Origin: Dipteris shenzhenensis
Taxonomy: Eukaryota; Polypodiophyta; Polypodiopsida; Gleicheniales
Strand: one strand, 5' to 3'
NCBI GenBank assembly: GCA_047967505.1
Contig: CM106540.1
Length of the DNA: 64,000 nucleotides
Position numbers and translations under genes: made by a program. This document shows positions 43,181-54,673 of the stretch, piece after piece (position 1 is the first letter of the stretch; each line of letters begins with the position of its first letter). The notes below the pieces were generated by a model. It saw only the letters and a program-made list of their open reading frames with translations. It ran no database searches and was not told the DNA's origin.

Positions 43181-44025
43181 CTAAGCATATGTCAATTTGG
43201 CGGGTGGTCTGCTTTCCCTAGAAGACCATCTGAGCTGCTGTGGCTCTACTTGGGGTGTTGCTGGCAATTCTTGCTCTTCTTCATCAACCTGTTCTGTAAA
43301 TGACTGTGAAGTCAATGCTTCTATCTCCTGTGTAGGTGAGGTTTTCCATTCAAATTCCTCATCAAAGATTACATTTTTGGAAATAATCACCTTGCGTTTG
43401 ATGGGATCATACAATTTGTATGCTTTGCTTTCTTCACTGTAGCCAACCATGATGCATTTGCATGACTTCACATCCAATTTCTTGCGACGATGATCATCAT
43501 GTATGTGGGCATATGCTATGCAACTAAATATGCGAAGATGCCCAATGTGTGGCTTATGTCCAGTGAATGCGTCATAAGGAGTCATACCCTGTATCGATTC
43601 AGTAGGAAGCTGATTAAGCAAGTAATTTGATGTAGCTATTGCTTTTGCCCAATACTGATTTAGAAGATGCTTCTCCCTAAGCATTGCTCTAGCACTGTTT
43701 GCTAAAGTCCCATTCTTTCTTTCAGCTCTTGCATTGGAGTATCTGCACATGTGAATTTTCTTCAAATGCCGTGAATTCTGCAAAAGTTCATGAATGATGA
43801 AGACTTGTATTCACCTCCTCTAGCTGATCTCATGACTTTGATCTTTCTGCCTCTCTGGTTTTCTACCATGGCTTTGAATTCTTAAAATCTGGAAAAGATA
43901 TTAGATTTATCTTTCAGAAAGTAGACCCAACAATATCTGTTGAAAGTCAAGTAGTAAAGTGAACCATTGATGTTGTGGGTCTAGGCATAACCCCATACAT
44001 CTGTATGAATTAAATCAAGAATACC
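43181..44025 (-). pseudogene. Copia B integrase
   Basis: 43,181-43,783 is open for 200 codons, from RAERKNGTLANSARAML (which contains the Glu of the D,D35E triad) through KPHIGHLRIFSCIAYAH to the PPAKLTYA linker. Upstream, the core is in broken frames. Compared with copy A, 12 nt are missing in the TFIDDYNKYCW segment (43,930-43,950), removing four conserved residues in frame. The same deletion is in copy C. Confidence 0.8.
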
Positions 44026-44998
44026 TCATGCACGAGAGGTACTTCTGCCAAAGTTAGTTCTCTTTTGTTTGCCAAAGCAGCATGCTTCACAAACCTTTCC
44101 AAGAAACTGTAGCTTAGAAATCCCAATTGCCATATTATGATTTCTAAGATCTAACAAGGACTTGAAATTGACATGACCATATCTCTTGTGCCATTTTGCA
44201 GATAGTGGCATCTTAGCATGCTTATCTACTGGTACTATAGCTAGCATTCTGTATAAGCATCCTTCCTTGACACCTTTTGCTACTAGCTGACATCTTTTGG
44301 ATTTGTCTCTGATGGTGCATTCATCTCTGTCAAAGATGACTCGATAATTGTGTTCCATCATCTGACCTACTGACAAGAGGTTCTTGCTGAGCTTTGGAAC
44401 ATAGAGCACATCTTTCACCAATCCTTTCGTACCAGTGAAATTGTTCATAGGGATAACACCTGTCCCTTGAAATGGATTTGGTGTTTTATCTCCTATGTGT
44501 AGATGACATTTTTCTAACCTTCTAATGGTTTCATCTCTGTGAACCATTCTTGATGATTTATCATGTGAGATGATGCACCGCTGTCGATATACCAAGGATC
44601 CTGTTCTGCTTGGTCAACTTGATAGTAGCTAAAATCCTCTTTGGGATTGTAATCAGTGTCTAGGTACACTATATCAGCTTGCTGCATTTCCTTATTTGCA
44701 AGAAACATATACCCATGTTCATTTGTAAAATGACTATGACTAGGACGTCCACCATGCCGATTTCCTCTACCGCAGAAATTCCCTTGATTACTGCTGGATT
44801 AACTGCCTAGGTCGTACTACTTCTTGCGGCAATCTCTTTCATAGTGTCCAAACTTGTGATAGTAGTTGCATTGGATGTTTGACACATTGGTGGATGCATT
44901 CCCTCATCCCTGGAATATTCCTCGATTGGAATGATTTTCTTTTTGCTGATTCCGATGTTGCTAAGGATGATGCTAATGCTAATGCTGACTTTGATCAA
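44026..44998 (-). pseudogene. Copia B protease, pre-integrase and knuckle
   Basis: 44,026-44,595 carries PMNNFTGTKGLVKDVLYVPKL-type sequence and the HHCC zinc region (WHKRYGHVNF...CEACCFGKQ). 44,514-44,708 carries DPWYIDSGASSHM, an intact protease loop. The knuckle near 44,870 reads CNYYHKFGHYERDC: the second Cys is Tyr, so zinc binding should be lost. A Ser-His-rich linker with stops joins the two. Confidence 0.82.
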
Positions 44999-45835
44999 GC
45001 ATGATCCAACCATCACTATAAAACCATGATTTTCCCTAAAGTCTTTTACTTTGATAATCCTAGTAACTTGTGGTGGGGACCATTTAGTCCCACCAATGAG
45101 AAAGAGGAAAGAAAGCTCCATTTTTTAATGCTTGAGCCTCCTCATTGGCCAAGAGCATAATCCCTAATGGAAGAGGCTCTCTTTTAGTCCAAAATTCTCC
45201 TAATGCTTTCTAAATGGAGGAACGTTGACTTTTTGTGAAAGTAGCCTTTGGAACTGTGGCCCTTGCAATACTGATCCTTTCTATTTTGCATCTTTCTTTT
45301 CCTTTGATAGGTTGCTCCAAAGTGGCCATGGCTCATCCTTCCTCTTCCTCTATCTTTTGTGTTTCTTTAGGCCACAATGGTTGTGTCGTTTCTTCATTTT
45401 TTAGTTCGAACGTAGCATCTGCTTCTACTTCTATCTCAAAGAGTTTGGGTGCATACCCTTGATGTGGGGCTCCTTGTCTATGCTGCTTCTGAGCCAAACA
45501 AGAGCCAAACTAGGAGCTCTCTCATCCTGCTTGTCTCCTCTTTGTTTTTGAACCAAACTAGCATCCATTTGATTTTGCTTGTGCCCTTCCTGCTCTTGAT
45601 TGAATTCATGGTCTATCGTGAGTGATGATGTCTTAAAGTACTCAACCATAATATTTTGACGCAACCTACTTGCCTTTGCATTCGGAAATGTACTCCATTC
45701 ATTAGCTTTACAAGGCTCAATATATATACATAAAATAAAAAATAATAGCCAATAAGGCTTTACAATGAGATGAGCAAAAATAAAACTATGATCCATCATT
45801 AACAATTACATTGTGTCCACTAAAACTCTACCCAC
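44999..45835 (-). other. Non-gag block replacing gag in copy B
   Basis: Where copy A has gag, B has about 0.8 kb of unrelated sequence, nearly identical in C (61,251-62,090). Its longest frame (45,805-45,431, 124 codons) is hydrophilic after a hydrophobic start, with a Gln/Lys/Glu-rich FNQEQEGHKQNQMDA stretch. An overlapping Lys/Glu/Ala-rich frame is open at 61,755-61,468 in C but broken here. No family is recognised. It could be a captured host fragment or part of another retroelement. Confidence 0.55.
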
Positions 45836-46142
45836 TGAAACTCTGACTCTGATGTGTCATTAATCATCTGAAACATTGCTCATAGGGTTGTGTTATGAGT
45901 ATAAACCACATGTGAACGTAGGGCTCATGCCGATTAGGAACTAGTCAAGAATTTTTTAGCATGGCTTTGATTGGTTGTTTTGGAGTTCTCTCCTCTGTGG
46001 ATAAACTAATGTATGCTAATCTAAGATATACCAATCGTCGAATTGAAGAAAATGCAAGAAATAATTTTTTTTCATATTCATTTTAATAGGCTACCTGCAA
46101 GACAAGAGTTATAAACAAATTTTGATTCTTTTCACACATATT

Positions 46143-46340
46143 TAAAGTATATTTAATTTAACAAAATATTTTAAACTAAATCAAATATACTTTAAATATA
46201 CATTTAATGTAAAATGAATTAAAAATTTCAAATTAAATAAAATTTACAAACTCATGAAATAGAGAGTATGTAAAAACATAAATTATAAACTAAGGTAAAA
46301 TAAAGAAAAATAAAATGATGAAATGATAGACATTACAAAA
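46143..46340 (+). repeat. AT-rich ~200-bp unit beside the microsatellite
   Basis: Matches 62,107-62,329 almost base for base, and 63,588-63,745 and 63,773 onward with more change (AATGTAAAATGAATTAAAAAT, AATAGAGAGTATGTAAA, AAATTATAAACTAAGGTAAAATAAA). In B it is single copy; in the C region it is tandem with microsatellites between the units. Confidence 0.85.
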
Positions 46341-46357
46341 AATCCTTCACTTTTCTT

Positions 46358-46420
46358 CTCTTATATGTATATATATATGCATATATACATAAATATGCAT
46401 ATATATATATACATATGTAT

Positions 46421-46464
<44 letters not shown>

Positions 46465-46690
46465 GTACATATATATGTATGTATATATGCATATATGTGC
46501 ATATATATGTATATATGTATATATACATATATATGTATATATGTATATATGCATATATATGCATATATACATATATATGCATATATATGTATGTATATAT
46601 GCACATATATGCATATATATGCATATATGTGTATATATACATATATATGCACATATATGCATATATACATACATATATATACATACATAC
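46358..46690. repeat. TATATGCATA/TATATGTATA microsatellite with (CA)n core
   Basis: About 330 bp of mixed ATATATGCAT/ATATATGTAT/ATATACAT units with (CA)n at about 46,425-46,457. All reading frames across it are open on both strands because the repeat lacks stop codons; these are not genes. It corresponds to the longer array at 62,330-63,592. Confidence 0.95.
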
Positions 46691-47094
46691 TATAGACTTG
46701 GTGTATCATGCCTGATGATGTGACTTGTATCAACCAAGAAGGGCCTTCCACGTGGGCAACTGGCCCCACCCAAGGTATTCCTACTAGGCTTCGTAGTCCC
46801 CCAAAAATAGCTTTCAAAGCCTAGTACAAAGCATCTTCAAGATTGGTATTTTGGCTAGCGTTGCCTTTTCTACTTCTATGTAGTGCTTTCCTCTTGGAAG
46901 GGCAAAATTTGTAATTATCCTACTAAAATTACACCAATCTATTTCCCATAGATTCATCATGTGAAGCAATATTATCCTTATGCATTTGGCCATGTTTGGA
47001 GTTGTTTACAAATTATCCATTTGTTTCTAAGTTTTTTTAAATCAACACTTTCACAATCTAAGGTGAAAATCCAAAGTATCTTCTACAAGATCTA
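46691..47094. other. Left flank of element G
   Basis: Unique-looking sequence between the microsatellite and the G insertion. No gene recognised. It reads into the insertion site ...AGATCTA|GCTGT. Confidence 0.6.
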
Positions 47095-47099
47095 GCTGT

Positions 47100-47436
47100 T
47101 GTTGAGATATCGAGCTCCACTCGCGATATGCCAGGGTGACTGTTGTGCATTTATGTCACCGACTTGTTAGCTGGAGATGTGGTTGGTACACTGCCCACGA
47201 ATAATAGCTGGATGATAGCTATCCTTATCTACACTAGTATGCCACCTTAGTTAGTTGAGTTTGGTTTTGAGACCCACATATAGGGTTCTTCTATTTCTTT
47301 GTACTAGAGTTCTTTTGGCTTACACAACTAAGAAGAGGAAAACTATTTTCAGCCTCCACCTTTGTGTGTATTCCCCCATTGTGCATGTGAGAAAGCCGCA
47401 AGTGAGACTCCTTCCCTCTCTCCCACTATCTTCACA
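47100..47436 (+). repeat. 5' LTR of element G
   Basis: 337 bp, TGTTGAGATATCGAGC to CACTATCTTCACA. Compared with the 3' LTR it lacks about 16 bp (TCGTGGCTCAGTTAG region near 47,241) and has four extra bases (TTAG). Confidence 0.95.
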
Positions 47437-47449
47437 TGGTATCAGAGCC
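47437..47449 (+). promoter_or_regulatory. Primer-binding site (tRNA-iMet), element G
   Basis: TGGTATCAGAGCC directly abuts the 5' LTR with no gap. Full match to the plant initiator-Met-type PBS. Confidence 0.95.
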
Positions 47450-47979
47450 TTGTTCGTGGTAAGGAGCTCAAGAAAGCAAGCCAAGTTCGTGGTGTCCTGG
47501 TAAGAGGACCAGTGTTGCTTTCCTATTTCGAGTTTGGGAGCAAATCTCTGCAGGTAGCACAGCCAGAAGTGCAAGAGTGCACTATTTTAGATTGAGACGC
47601 CCTTCGCGGTGTGGCGAGAGCGTAGTATATGCTGCGGGATTGGGCGAAGCCCGCAGTGACTTTATTTTTCTGATTCGAGGCCATTTCGGGGCCCGTTTTG
47701 GAGACGGAAGTTCTCCGCAGGCACTCAGAAAAAGGCCCTATTTTTGTTGTGCGACCACTGTTCTGCGGGTCGGTGAAAAGTTGCTGCAGAAATTGCATCG
47801 TATGCCTTTATGCAGAGATATTGGGAGTTGCAGATTCATGCTTGTTGCATGTTGATGCAAAATCGTCACTAGGAAGTGACTGTGTGGTGAAATAACACTT
47901 TCGTCAGTTTCGCAGTTCTGCCCGTGTGAGGCAAAAGCTGTGTTTTTTGCAGTGACAGAATATTTTGCAGTGTTCTGTA

Positions 47980-49020
47980 ATGGCATCTGATTCTCTTTCA
48001 CAGATTGTCACTGAAAAGCTTGACAAGAACAACTTCCAGGCATGGAAGTTTAGAATGACGAATTTCTTGATGGGAAAAGGCTATTGGGAGTTCATTACAG
48101 GAAATGAAGAAGAACCTGTTCTTCCTAATGTTCCCAGTCAACAGGAAATGCAGGCATTCAAAGGATGGCATGAGAGAGCCAGGAAAGTTATGTACTGGCT
48201 GTCTATCAGTATTTCGGACTCCATGATTGTGCATATTCAGGATGCAAATACGCCAAAGGAGGCATGGGATACTTTGGCAAAAATGTATAGCACAAATACG
48301 CAAGCCAGGAAAATGCAACTCAAACAGGAGTTGCACAATGTGTAGAGAGAAAATTGGAGCATAAATGACTACCACATGAAAGTGAAGAAAATTGCAGATG
48401 CACTTGCTTCCATTGGGTCGCCAGTGGATGATGACGATTTGGTTTCTATGACCTTGAATGGTCTAGGAAAGGATTATGCACAATTCCGGACATCCATTGC
48501 CGTCCGTGAAAAATTTCCAGATTTTGAGGAGTTGATTGCTCTTCTAATTTCTGAAGAGCAGAGAAATGGGGGTGCATCTTCTTCAGCAGGAACTTCAAAA
48601 GAAACTGTCTTCTACTCAAATGCTGGCAGAGGTAGAGGCAGAGGTAGAGGAGGCCGATCTGCAGGCTATGGTAGAAATCAGAATATGCAGCAAACGCAAG
48701 AAAACCAATCCTATGCAGGAGGACGTGGTAACTCTAGAGGCAGGGGGAGCCAAAGAGGCCGTGGTGGATGGCAGAGAGGCCAAAATGCAAACAGCAATGT
48801 TGAATGCTACTATTGTGGCAAAATGGGTCATATGGCTAAGGACTGCTATAAAAAGCAGAATGACATTATGAGTGGAAAATTGCAGCAAGGCAATTATGCA
48901 TCTTCTAGTAGGCAGGGTGATGACAGAAATGAGCATCTATTTATGGTGCAGCATATGACCAATTCTGTGACAAGTGCAGAAGAACGAATGATGTGTGGTA
49001 TGTTGACTCAGGTGCATCAA
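47980..49020 (+). pseudogene. Element G gag with CCHC knuckle
   Basis: ATG at 47,980 (MASDSLSQIVTEKLDKNNF), then the copia gag N-terminal fold. A TAG at 48,343-48,345 (CAG in the F copy) interrupts it, after which the frame continues through LNGLGKDYAQFRTSI and an Arg/Gly-rich GRGRGRGG stretch to CYYCGKMGHMAKDC (near 48,810), an intact knuckle. A single-base deletion near 48,985 relative to F shifts the frame just before the protease. The intact homologue is the F gag at 54,674-55,759. Confidence 0.9.
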
Positions 49021-50275
49021 ACCACATGACAGGTCATGCAGAATGGATGCAAGATGCAAGGAAAATGGAGAAACCAGGATTTGTGGAGACTGGTGACGAT
49101 ACTGCACATCCTATTGTGTAGATTGGCAAAATTACTTTGTCTATGCAGGATGGGAAAAAGATATACTTGTCTGATGTATTTCATGTCCCGAACATCACCA
49201 AGAACCGGGTTTTTGTTGGTCAGATGGTTGAGCAGGGTTTGCAGGTTAGATTTAATCCTCATGGATGCTTTGTTGAGGATATGAAAAATAACAGTCGCTT
49301 GATAGCAAAAGGAAAGAAGAAGGGCAGGATGTTTACGTTGGATGCGGACATGCCTGAATTGAGTGCAGCAATGTTTGCACATGGGACCGGTGTAGTTGCA
49401 GATATTGATATCTGGCACAAACGCATTGGTCATGTTAATATACAGCGACTTAAATCAATGCAAGCCCAAAATATTATTGCAGGATTGCCTAAATTCAAGG
49501 TTGCAGAAATGCACAAGGTTTGTGAAGCCTGTCAATTTGGGAAACAGGCAAGGAAACCTTTTCCTAGGCATGTTCAAGAGAGTAAAAAGCCATTGGAATT
49601 AATCCACTCTGATGTGTGGACTACAAAAGCTGCATCTATTGGAGGCTGTCACTATTTTGTCACATTTATTGATGACTTCAGCAGAAAACTATGGGTGTAT
49701 TTTATGAAAAAGAAAAGTGAAGTGTTTGGGCACTTCAAAGCTTTCAAAGCTATGGTGGAAAAAGAAACAGGCCTGCAAATAAAATGCCTAAGGTCAGATG
49801 GAGGGGGAGAGTATGAGTTTGCAAGGTTCTTGCAGGAGCATGGTATAAAGCAGCAATATTCATGCAGTCATACCCCACAGCAAAATGGAATTGCAGAAAG
49901 GAAAAACAGGCATATTGGAGAGGTATCTCGGGCTATGCTAAATGAAAAAGATCTACCAGATTATTATTGGGCTGAAGCAGTTGCTACAGCAATTTATATA
50001 ATGAACAAGACTCCCACTGCAGCCTCGGGGGGGTCACCCATCATATGTAACCCACAACAAAAGGATTTTTTTAATTTCTAAAATTTACAGAAATAAATAT
50101 ACATAAGGGACTATTTAAAATAGTTTTGGAAAAAATTTACAGATTTGTATAGAAAAGGGGTACATTTTATTAATGAAATTTTTTACAGATAAGGGACTTT
50201 AATTTAGGCCTTGAACGCACGTGATATAGAGGGTTTATACATAGTGACCCCCCCGAGACTGCAGCAATACACGGC
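49021..50275 (+). pseudogene. Element G protease and integrase, split by a MITE
   Basis: The protease motif (WYVDSGASNHMTGH) lies at about 48,993-49,035 after the frameshift, and a TAG at 49,119-49,121 follows. From 49,137 the frame is open: the HHCC region (WHKRIGHVN...CEACQFGKQ), then integrase with LIHSDVW (49,600), LRSDGGGEY (49,790) and QQNGIAERKN (49,880), so the D,D35E triad is present. The frame is broken at 50,024 by the 234-bp MITE and continues immediately after the MITE and its duplicated target site. Confidence 0.9.
50024..50257 (+). mobile_element. 234-bp MITE inserted in integrase
   Basis: Perfect 14-bp terminal inverted repeats (CTCGGGGGGGTCAC at 50,024-50,037; its complement at 50,244-50,257) flanked by a perfect 8-bp target duplication ACTGCAGC (50,016-50,023 and 50,258-50,265). 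The interior is AT-rich with two related AAATTTACAGA and AAGGGACT motifs and no coding capacity. An 8-bp duplication suggests the hAT superfamily, although the G7 terminus is not a classic hAT end. It depends on a transposase elsewhere. Confidence 0.93.
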
Positions 50276-52564
50276 ATGACACCAGAGGAGATGTATACTG
50301 GTAGGAAACTAGATATTTCTCATTTGAAAATTTTTGGTTGCATTGCCTATGTCCATGTGCCAGATGAGTTGGATCCAAAAGCTGAGAAGTGCGTCTTTAT
50401 TGGTTATTCTCTGCAGCAAAAATGGTATAGATGCTATAACCCTCCTACACGAAAGTTCACAGTGAGCAGAGATGTTGTTTTTGATGAGATGAGCAGCTGG
50501 TATAAACCAGTAAATGTGATGATTGATGTAGATGCACAAAATGATAATGCTGCACAGAATTCACAGCAGCAATCACAAAATATCAGTGGACCTGGAGTGT
50601 CCTCTAGCAGTGGTTCACATACTTCGCCATGGACAGGCAGATTGAGATCAGGAGAATCTCCTCAAAGCAATGCAGAGAGTGGTACACAAGTATCACGAAA
50701 AGGAAAAGAGAAGGTAGATCAGCCCATGTTTGATGTGAATGCAGGTCACTCTTGTGTGGATGGTGAATCCAGTGGCTCAGAACAGAGCATTGATGATGAG
50801 TTGGGTATTCCTTCTGTTGTTACACCTGGAGTAAGGAAGACCAGGGATGTTTTAAGAGCACCTGGAAGTGAGCCTATTTTGCGCAGGTCTACCAGGGTTA
50901 GATATCCTGTGGATAGGCTGAAATATGATGGATTTACAGCCATTCACTATGCCTATATGGTCAAAGTGATACAGGAACCAGAACCCACTTCTTTTGAGCA
51001 AGCCATGGGAAATGAAAAATGGGAGAAAGCCATGGATGAAGAAATGGATGCCTTGGATGCTAATGCTACATGGGAATTGGTGCCTTTGCCTAAAGGCAAG
51101 AATGCAATTGGTTGTAAGTGGGTTTATAAGATCAAGCACAATGCAGATGGTTCTGTGAATAGATACAAGGCAAGATTAGTTGTCAAGGGGTATGCACAGA
51201 CATATGGCATTGATTATGAAGAAACTTTCAGCCTGGTTGCAAGGATGGCAATCGTAAGAGCAGCCATTGCTATGGCTGCATCAAAGGGATGGTCTTTACA
51301 TCAGATGGATGTAAAGAATGCCTTCTTGCATGGTGATTTGCAAGAAGAGGTCTTTATGGAGCAGCCAGCAGGTTATGTTCATGCTATTCATCCCGAGTTT
51401 GTTTGCAGGTTGAAGAAAGCCTTGTATGGCTTGAAGCAAGCACCTAGAGCATGGTCTGACAAGATAGGACAGTATCTTGTCACTATTGGCTTTCAGATTT
51501 CCAAGGAAAATTTCTCACTCTATGTGAGAAAAACAGAGAAAGGGATTATGCTGCTGGTCATTTATGTTGATGATTTGATCATCACAGGTGATAGTGATGA
51601 AGATATCCTTCATGTGAAAATGCTATTGAGGCAGAAGTTTGAGATGAAGGATTTGGGAGAGCTGCGTTATTTCTTGGGCATTGAGGTGATTAGATCACCA
51701 AGTGGGATACAGCTCTTGCAGAGGCAGTATGGATTGGACATGCTGTCCAAATATGGGATGACAGGCTGTAAGCCTATTTCAGTTCCTTTGGAGCAGAATG
51801 TGAAGCTGAGCGCAGATGCAGGTGAGCTTCTGGAGGACCCTACTATGTATAGACGCATAGTAGGAAGTTTGATTTACATGACTATTACCAGGCCAGATTT
51901 GAGCTATGCTGTTGGGTTAGTAAGTCAGTTTATGCAGGCTCCAAGGAAACCGCATTTGGATGCGGCTAGACGCATACTCAGGTATGTGAAGTCCACATTG
52001 CAGTATAGACTATTTTATGAGGCTGGGGTTCAGATACAGTTGCATGGATACACTGATGCTGATTGGGCTGGTAGCATTTCAGATAGACGATCTACCAGTG
52101 GATATGTGTTCTCTTTTGGGAGTGCTGCAGTCACTTGGAGCAGCAAGAAACAGCCTACAGTTGCCTTGTCGAGCACAGAGGCTGAGTACAGGGGTGCAGC
52201 AATGGCTGCATGTGAGGTAGCTTGGTTGCATAAGCTACTTTATGATATGCATCAGTCTATAGATGGGCCGGTTGTCATTTATTGTGACAACATGAGCAGT
52301 ATACATTTGGCAAAGAACCCAGTCTTTCATGCTAGAACAAAGCACATTGAGGTGCATTATCACTATGTGTGGGAGAAGGTTTTACTAGGTCTTATTGATC
52401 TAGTTTATGTCAGCACAGAGGATCGGGTAGCTGACATATTCACGAAAGCATTGGGCGCAGAGAAGCTGCGCAAGTTCAGAGACCTGCTTGGTGTGCAGGA
52501 TTTGGGATTGAGCTCGAGGGGGAGTGTTGAGATATCGAGCTCCACTCGCGATATGCCAGGGTGA
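50266..52564 (+). CDS. Element G integrase C-terminus, RT and RNase H (intact frame)
   Basis: 762 codons open from 50,276. The integrase C-terminal MTPEEMYTGRKLDISHLKIFG segment and a Ser/Gln-rich linker precede RT: EQAMGNEKWEKAMDEEMDAL, KWVYKIKHNADGS, MDVKNAFLHGDL, LYGLKQAPRAW, catalytic YVDDLIITGD (near 51,565), FEMKDLGELRYFLGIEV and TRPDLSYAVG. RNase H follows with YTDADWAG, LSSTEAEYRG, YCDNMSS and DIFTKAL, so its acidic residues are all present. The frame runs 13 codons into the 3' LTR before its stop at 52,562-52,564. Part of a broken polyprotein, but the enzyme part itself is undamaged to the eye. Confidence 0.9.
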
Positions 52565-52873
52565 CTGTTGTGCATTTATGTCACCGACTTGTTAGCTGGA
52601 GATGCGGTTGGTACACCGCCCACGAATAATAGCTGGATGACAGCTATCCTTATCTACACTAGTTCGTGGCTCAGTTAGTATGCCACCTTAGTTGAGTTTG
52701 GATTTGAGACCCACATATAGGGTTCTTCTATTTCTTTGTACTAGAGTTCTTTTGGCTTACACAACTAAGAAGAGGAAAACTGTTTTCAGCCTCCACCTTT
52801 GTGTGTATTCCCCCATTGTGCATGTGAGAAAGCCGCAAGTGAGACTCCTTCCCTCTCTCCCACTATCTTCACA
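52525..52873 (+). repeat. 3' LTR of element G
   Basis: 349 bp, TGTTGAGATATCGAGC to CTATCTTCACA, preceded by the polypurine tract CTCGAGGGGGAG. It contains the TTCGTGGCTCAGTTAG segment also present in the F LTR, so the 5' LTR of G lost it by deletion. Confidence 0.95.
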
Positions 52874-52878
52874 GCTGT

Positions 52879-54673
52879 TGGATCATAAATCTAACCCTTT
52901 TCTATGTTGACTAACCTTTTATCAAATCATTCATCTACTAAGTAATCTTTTTAGTGTCTTTGATGAAATGGACATTTAAAATGCATACTTTCATTTCTTT
53001 TTTAAACATCATGGAATCTTATTTTCTTTTAAAAATAAAAAATATCAAAATACCAAGTGAAGCTCCATACTACATGCATGTTTACCTCTAGACAAAGATG
53101 GCTATTTGTTCAGAGAGAATGACAAAGATATGATTAACTCAATACCATAGTGTCTACGACTAAAATCTGGGACTCCCCTTGCACACCCACACTATACATA
53201 GGGAAAAAAACTTATTAAACTTTGATATTTAATCAAACCATACATTTGAAATCATGTAGTGTTTCATTACAAGACAACAAAGTGAGATTCCTTGGGAAAC
53301 TAGGTTGGATTAGCAATTTAGTGTGCAAAAAATGGTTTTTTTTCCATTAAATTGCATGAGTACCCTTAGCAACAACCCAACGTTATTTGGGTAACATAGG
53401 CATCTCATATTTTGACCTTTAAAATATTGGAAAAGCTCCCACTTATACATAATTAATGAGCTGAAATTGTGAAATCAATAAAAGGACATTGATTTACACA
53501 TGCCCTCTTTGGTACACACTTTCAAAAAGAGCTATAAACATTTTCCAAATAATTTGCAATAGTGTATCTTTTGTTAGAGTCCCTAATACAATTGAAGCCA
53601 ACATCAATAGAGACATGTGTTAATACAACTTGTGGGGTACAACAAATAGTACATGATATAAAATGCATATAGAAAAAAATGGACAAAACCACTTCCCCTT
53701 CTAGAGAGTCTAGACTCAAGAGTGGTCCCATCTAGTTCTGTTGCCTTGTGGGCATAGGAGCTAGGAACTTATAACCCTTGGACAAGTAATGGATAGGGCT
53801 TAAGAGAAGGGATAAATGTCAATCTTCACTACTACCATGTCACACATTTGAACCTCATGTGAATGGTAATGAGAAATCCTATTTCTCTAGTAGTTAGTTT
53901 TCAGCTTTATTTCAATGCAATGCATATGAGAAGGGTTGTGACTATGTGAATGTATAGAGTGTACTTTAAATAAAACTCAACTTAGTTTCCAACTTTATTT
54001 AAGTGCAATGAATATGAGGGGAGTTGTGACTATGTGAATGTATAGAGTGGACTTTAAATGAAGCAAGCATGCTTCTTATGTAGGAATGAAAAAGGACGTT
54101 ACCTCTCTCTTTGAAAGAGTCCAAGAACCTGACCTTAGAATTGGTCCCATTGCCTTGTGGGCATAGGGGCCAAGAACCAATCCCTTGGCCAAGTACTAGA
54201 TGGGGATTAAGAGAAGGGATAGAGATCTATCTTCACTATTATCATATGGCACATTTGAACCTCAGCAGCGCACAGGTAGTGCACAGACAGCGACAGCAGG
54301 CACAGGTGGTGCAGGCGCGGGGCGACGCTTGATGACAAGCATAGGTGGCAGTGGCGCGGTGGCGTAGGCAGCGGTGGAAGCAGCGACAATAGAAGGATCA
54401 ATAGTGGCCTGGCAGATGTGGCATGGATGGTGAGGTAGTGGGGCACATCGCTCAAGAATGACGGATGGCGACGCGACAGCGCACACAGCGCCCGATGGCA
54501 GCACATAGATCGCAGGGTGACGACGCGATGAGGCAGAGAGTGGGAGGTAGGAGGTGAGGGAGAGAGAGAGAATGCGAGTGAGAGAGTGGGGAGAGGGGAG
54601 AGGGGAGAGGAGAGAGAGGGAAAAAATCTAGAGAGACAGAGGAGACAGGAGAGAGAGAGAGGAGAGAGGACAT
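52879..54673. other. Intergenic between G and F; duplications and GC-rich block
   Basis: No gene supported. A ~140-bp block at about 53,720-53,860 (GTTGCCTTGTGGGCATAGGAG...TTTGAACCTCA) recurs at about 54,145-54,265. Between them an ~85-bp block (AACTTTATTT.A.TGCAATG.ATATGAG) is duplicated at 53,900-54,060. From 54,265 to 54,530 the sequence turns GC-rich (GCAGCG..GGTGGTGCAGGCGCGG), then becomes an AG-rich run (54,535-54,670) that abuts the truncated end of F. Confidence 0.6.

Larger units (their letters stand above)
41577..46110 (-). mobile_element. Ty1/copia family 1, copy B (both ends incomplete)
   Basis: Close relative of copy C (57,8xx-62,090) and more distant relative of A. On the minus strand: partial leader (45,836-46,110, similar to A at about 27,870-28,230), a non-gag block (about 45,000-45,835), nucleocapsid, protease, integrase, RT and RNase H. 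It is cut at the RNase H C-terminus, at the junction with element D. No LTR is present. B and C share a Cys-to-Tyr loss in the zinc knuckle and a 12-nt deletion in integrase. Confidence 0.88.
47100..52873 (+). mobile_element. Ty1/copia family 3, full-length element G
   Basis: 5' LTR 47,100-47,436; PBS 47,437; gag; protease; integrase; RT; RNase H; polypurine tract 52,511-52,524; 3' LTR 52,525-52,873. It is flanked by a perfect 5-bp target duplication GCTGT (47,095-47,099 and 52,874-52,878), which proves integrase-mediated insertion of a complete copy. By hand alignment the LTRs differ at five bases and two indels, so it is the youngest-looking element here. Total length is 5,774 bp, of which 234 bp is an inserted MITE. 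Gag has a stop and a frameshift; RT/RNase H is open. Confidence 0.95.

Noticed and set aside
46323-46817. Open frames of 66 to 156 codons on both strands at 46.3-46.8 kb
   Set aside because: Same microsatellite effect as at 62-63.6 kb.
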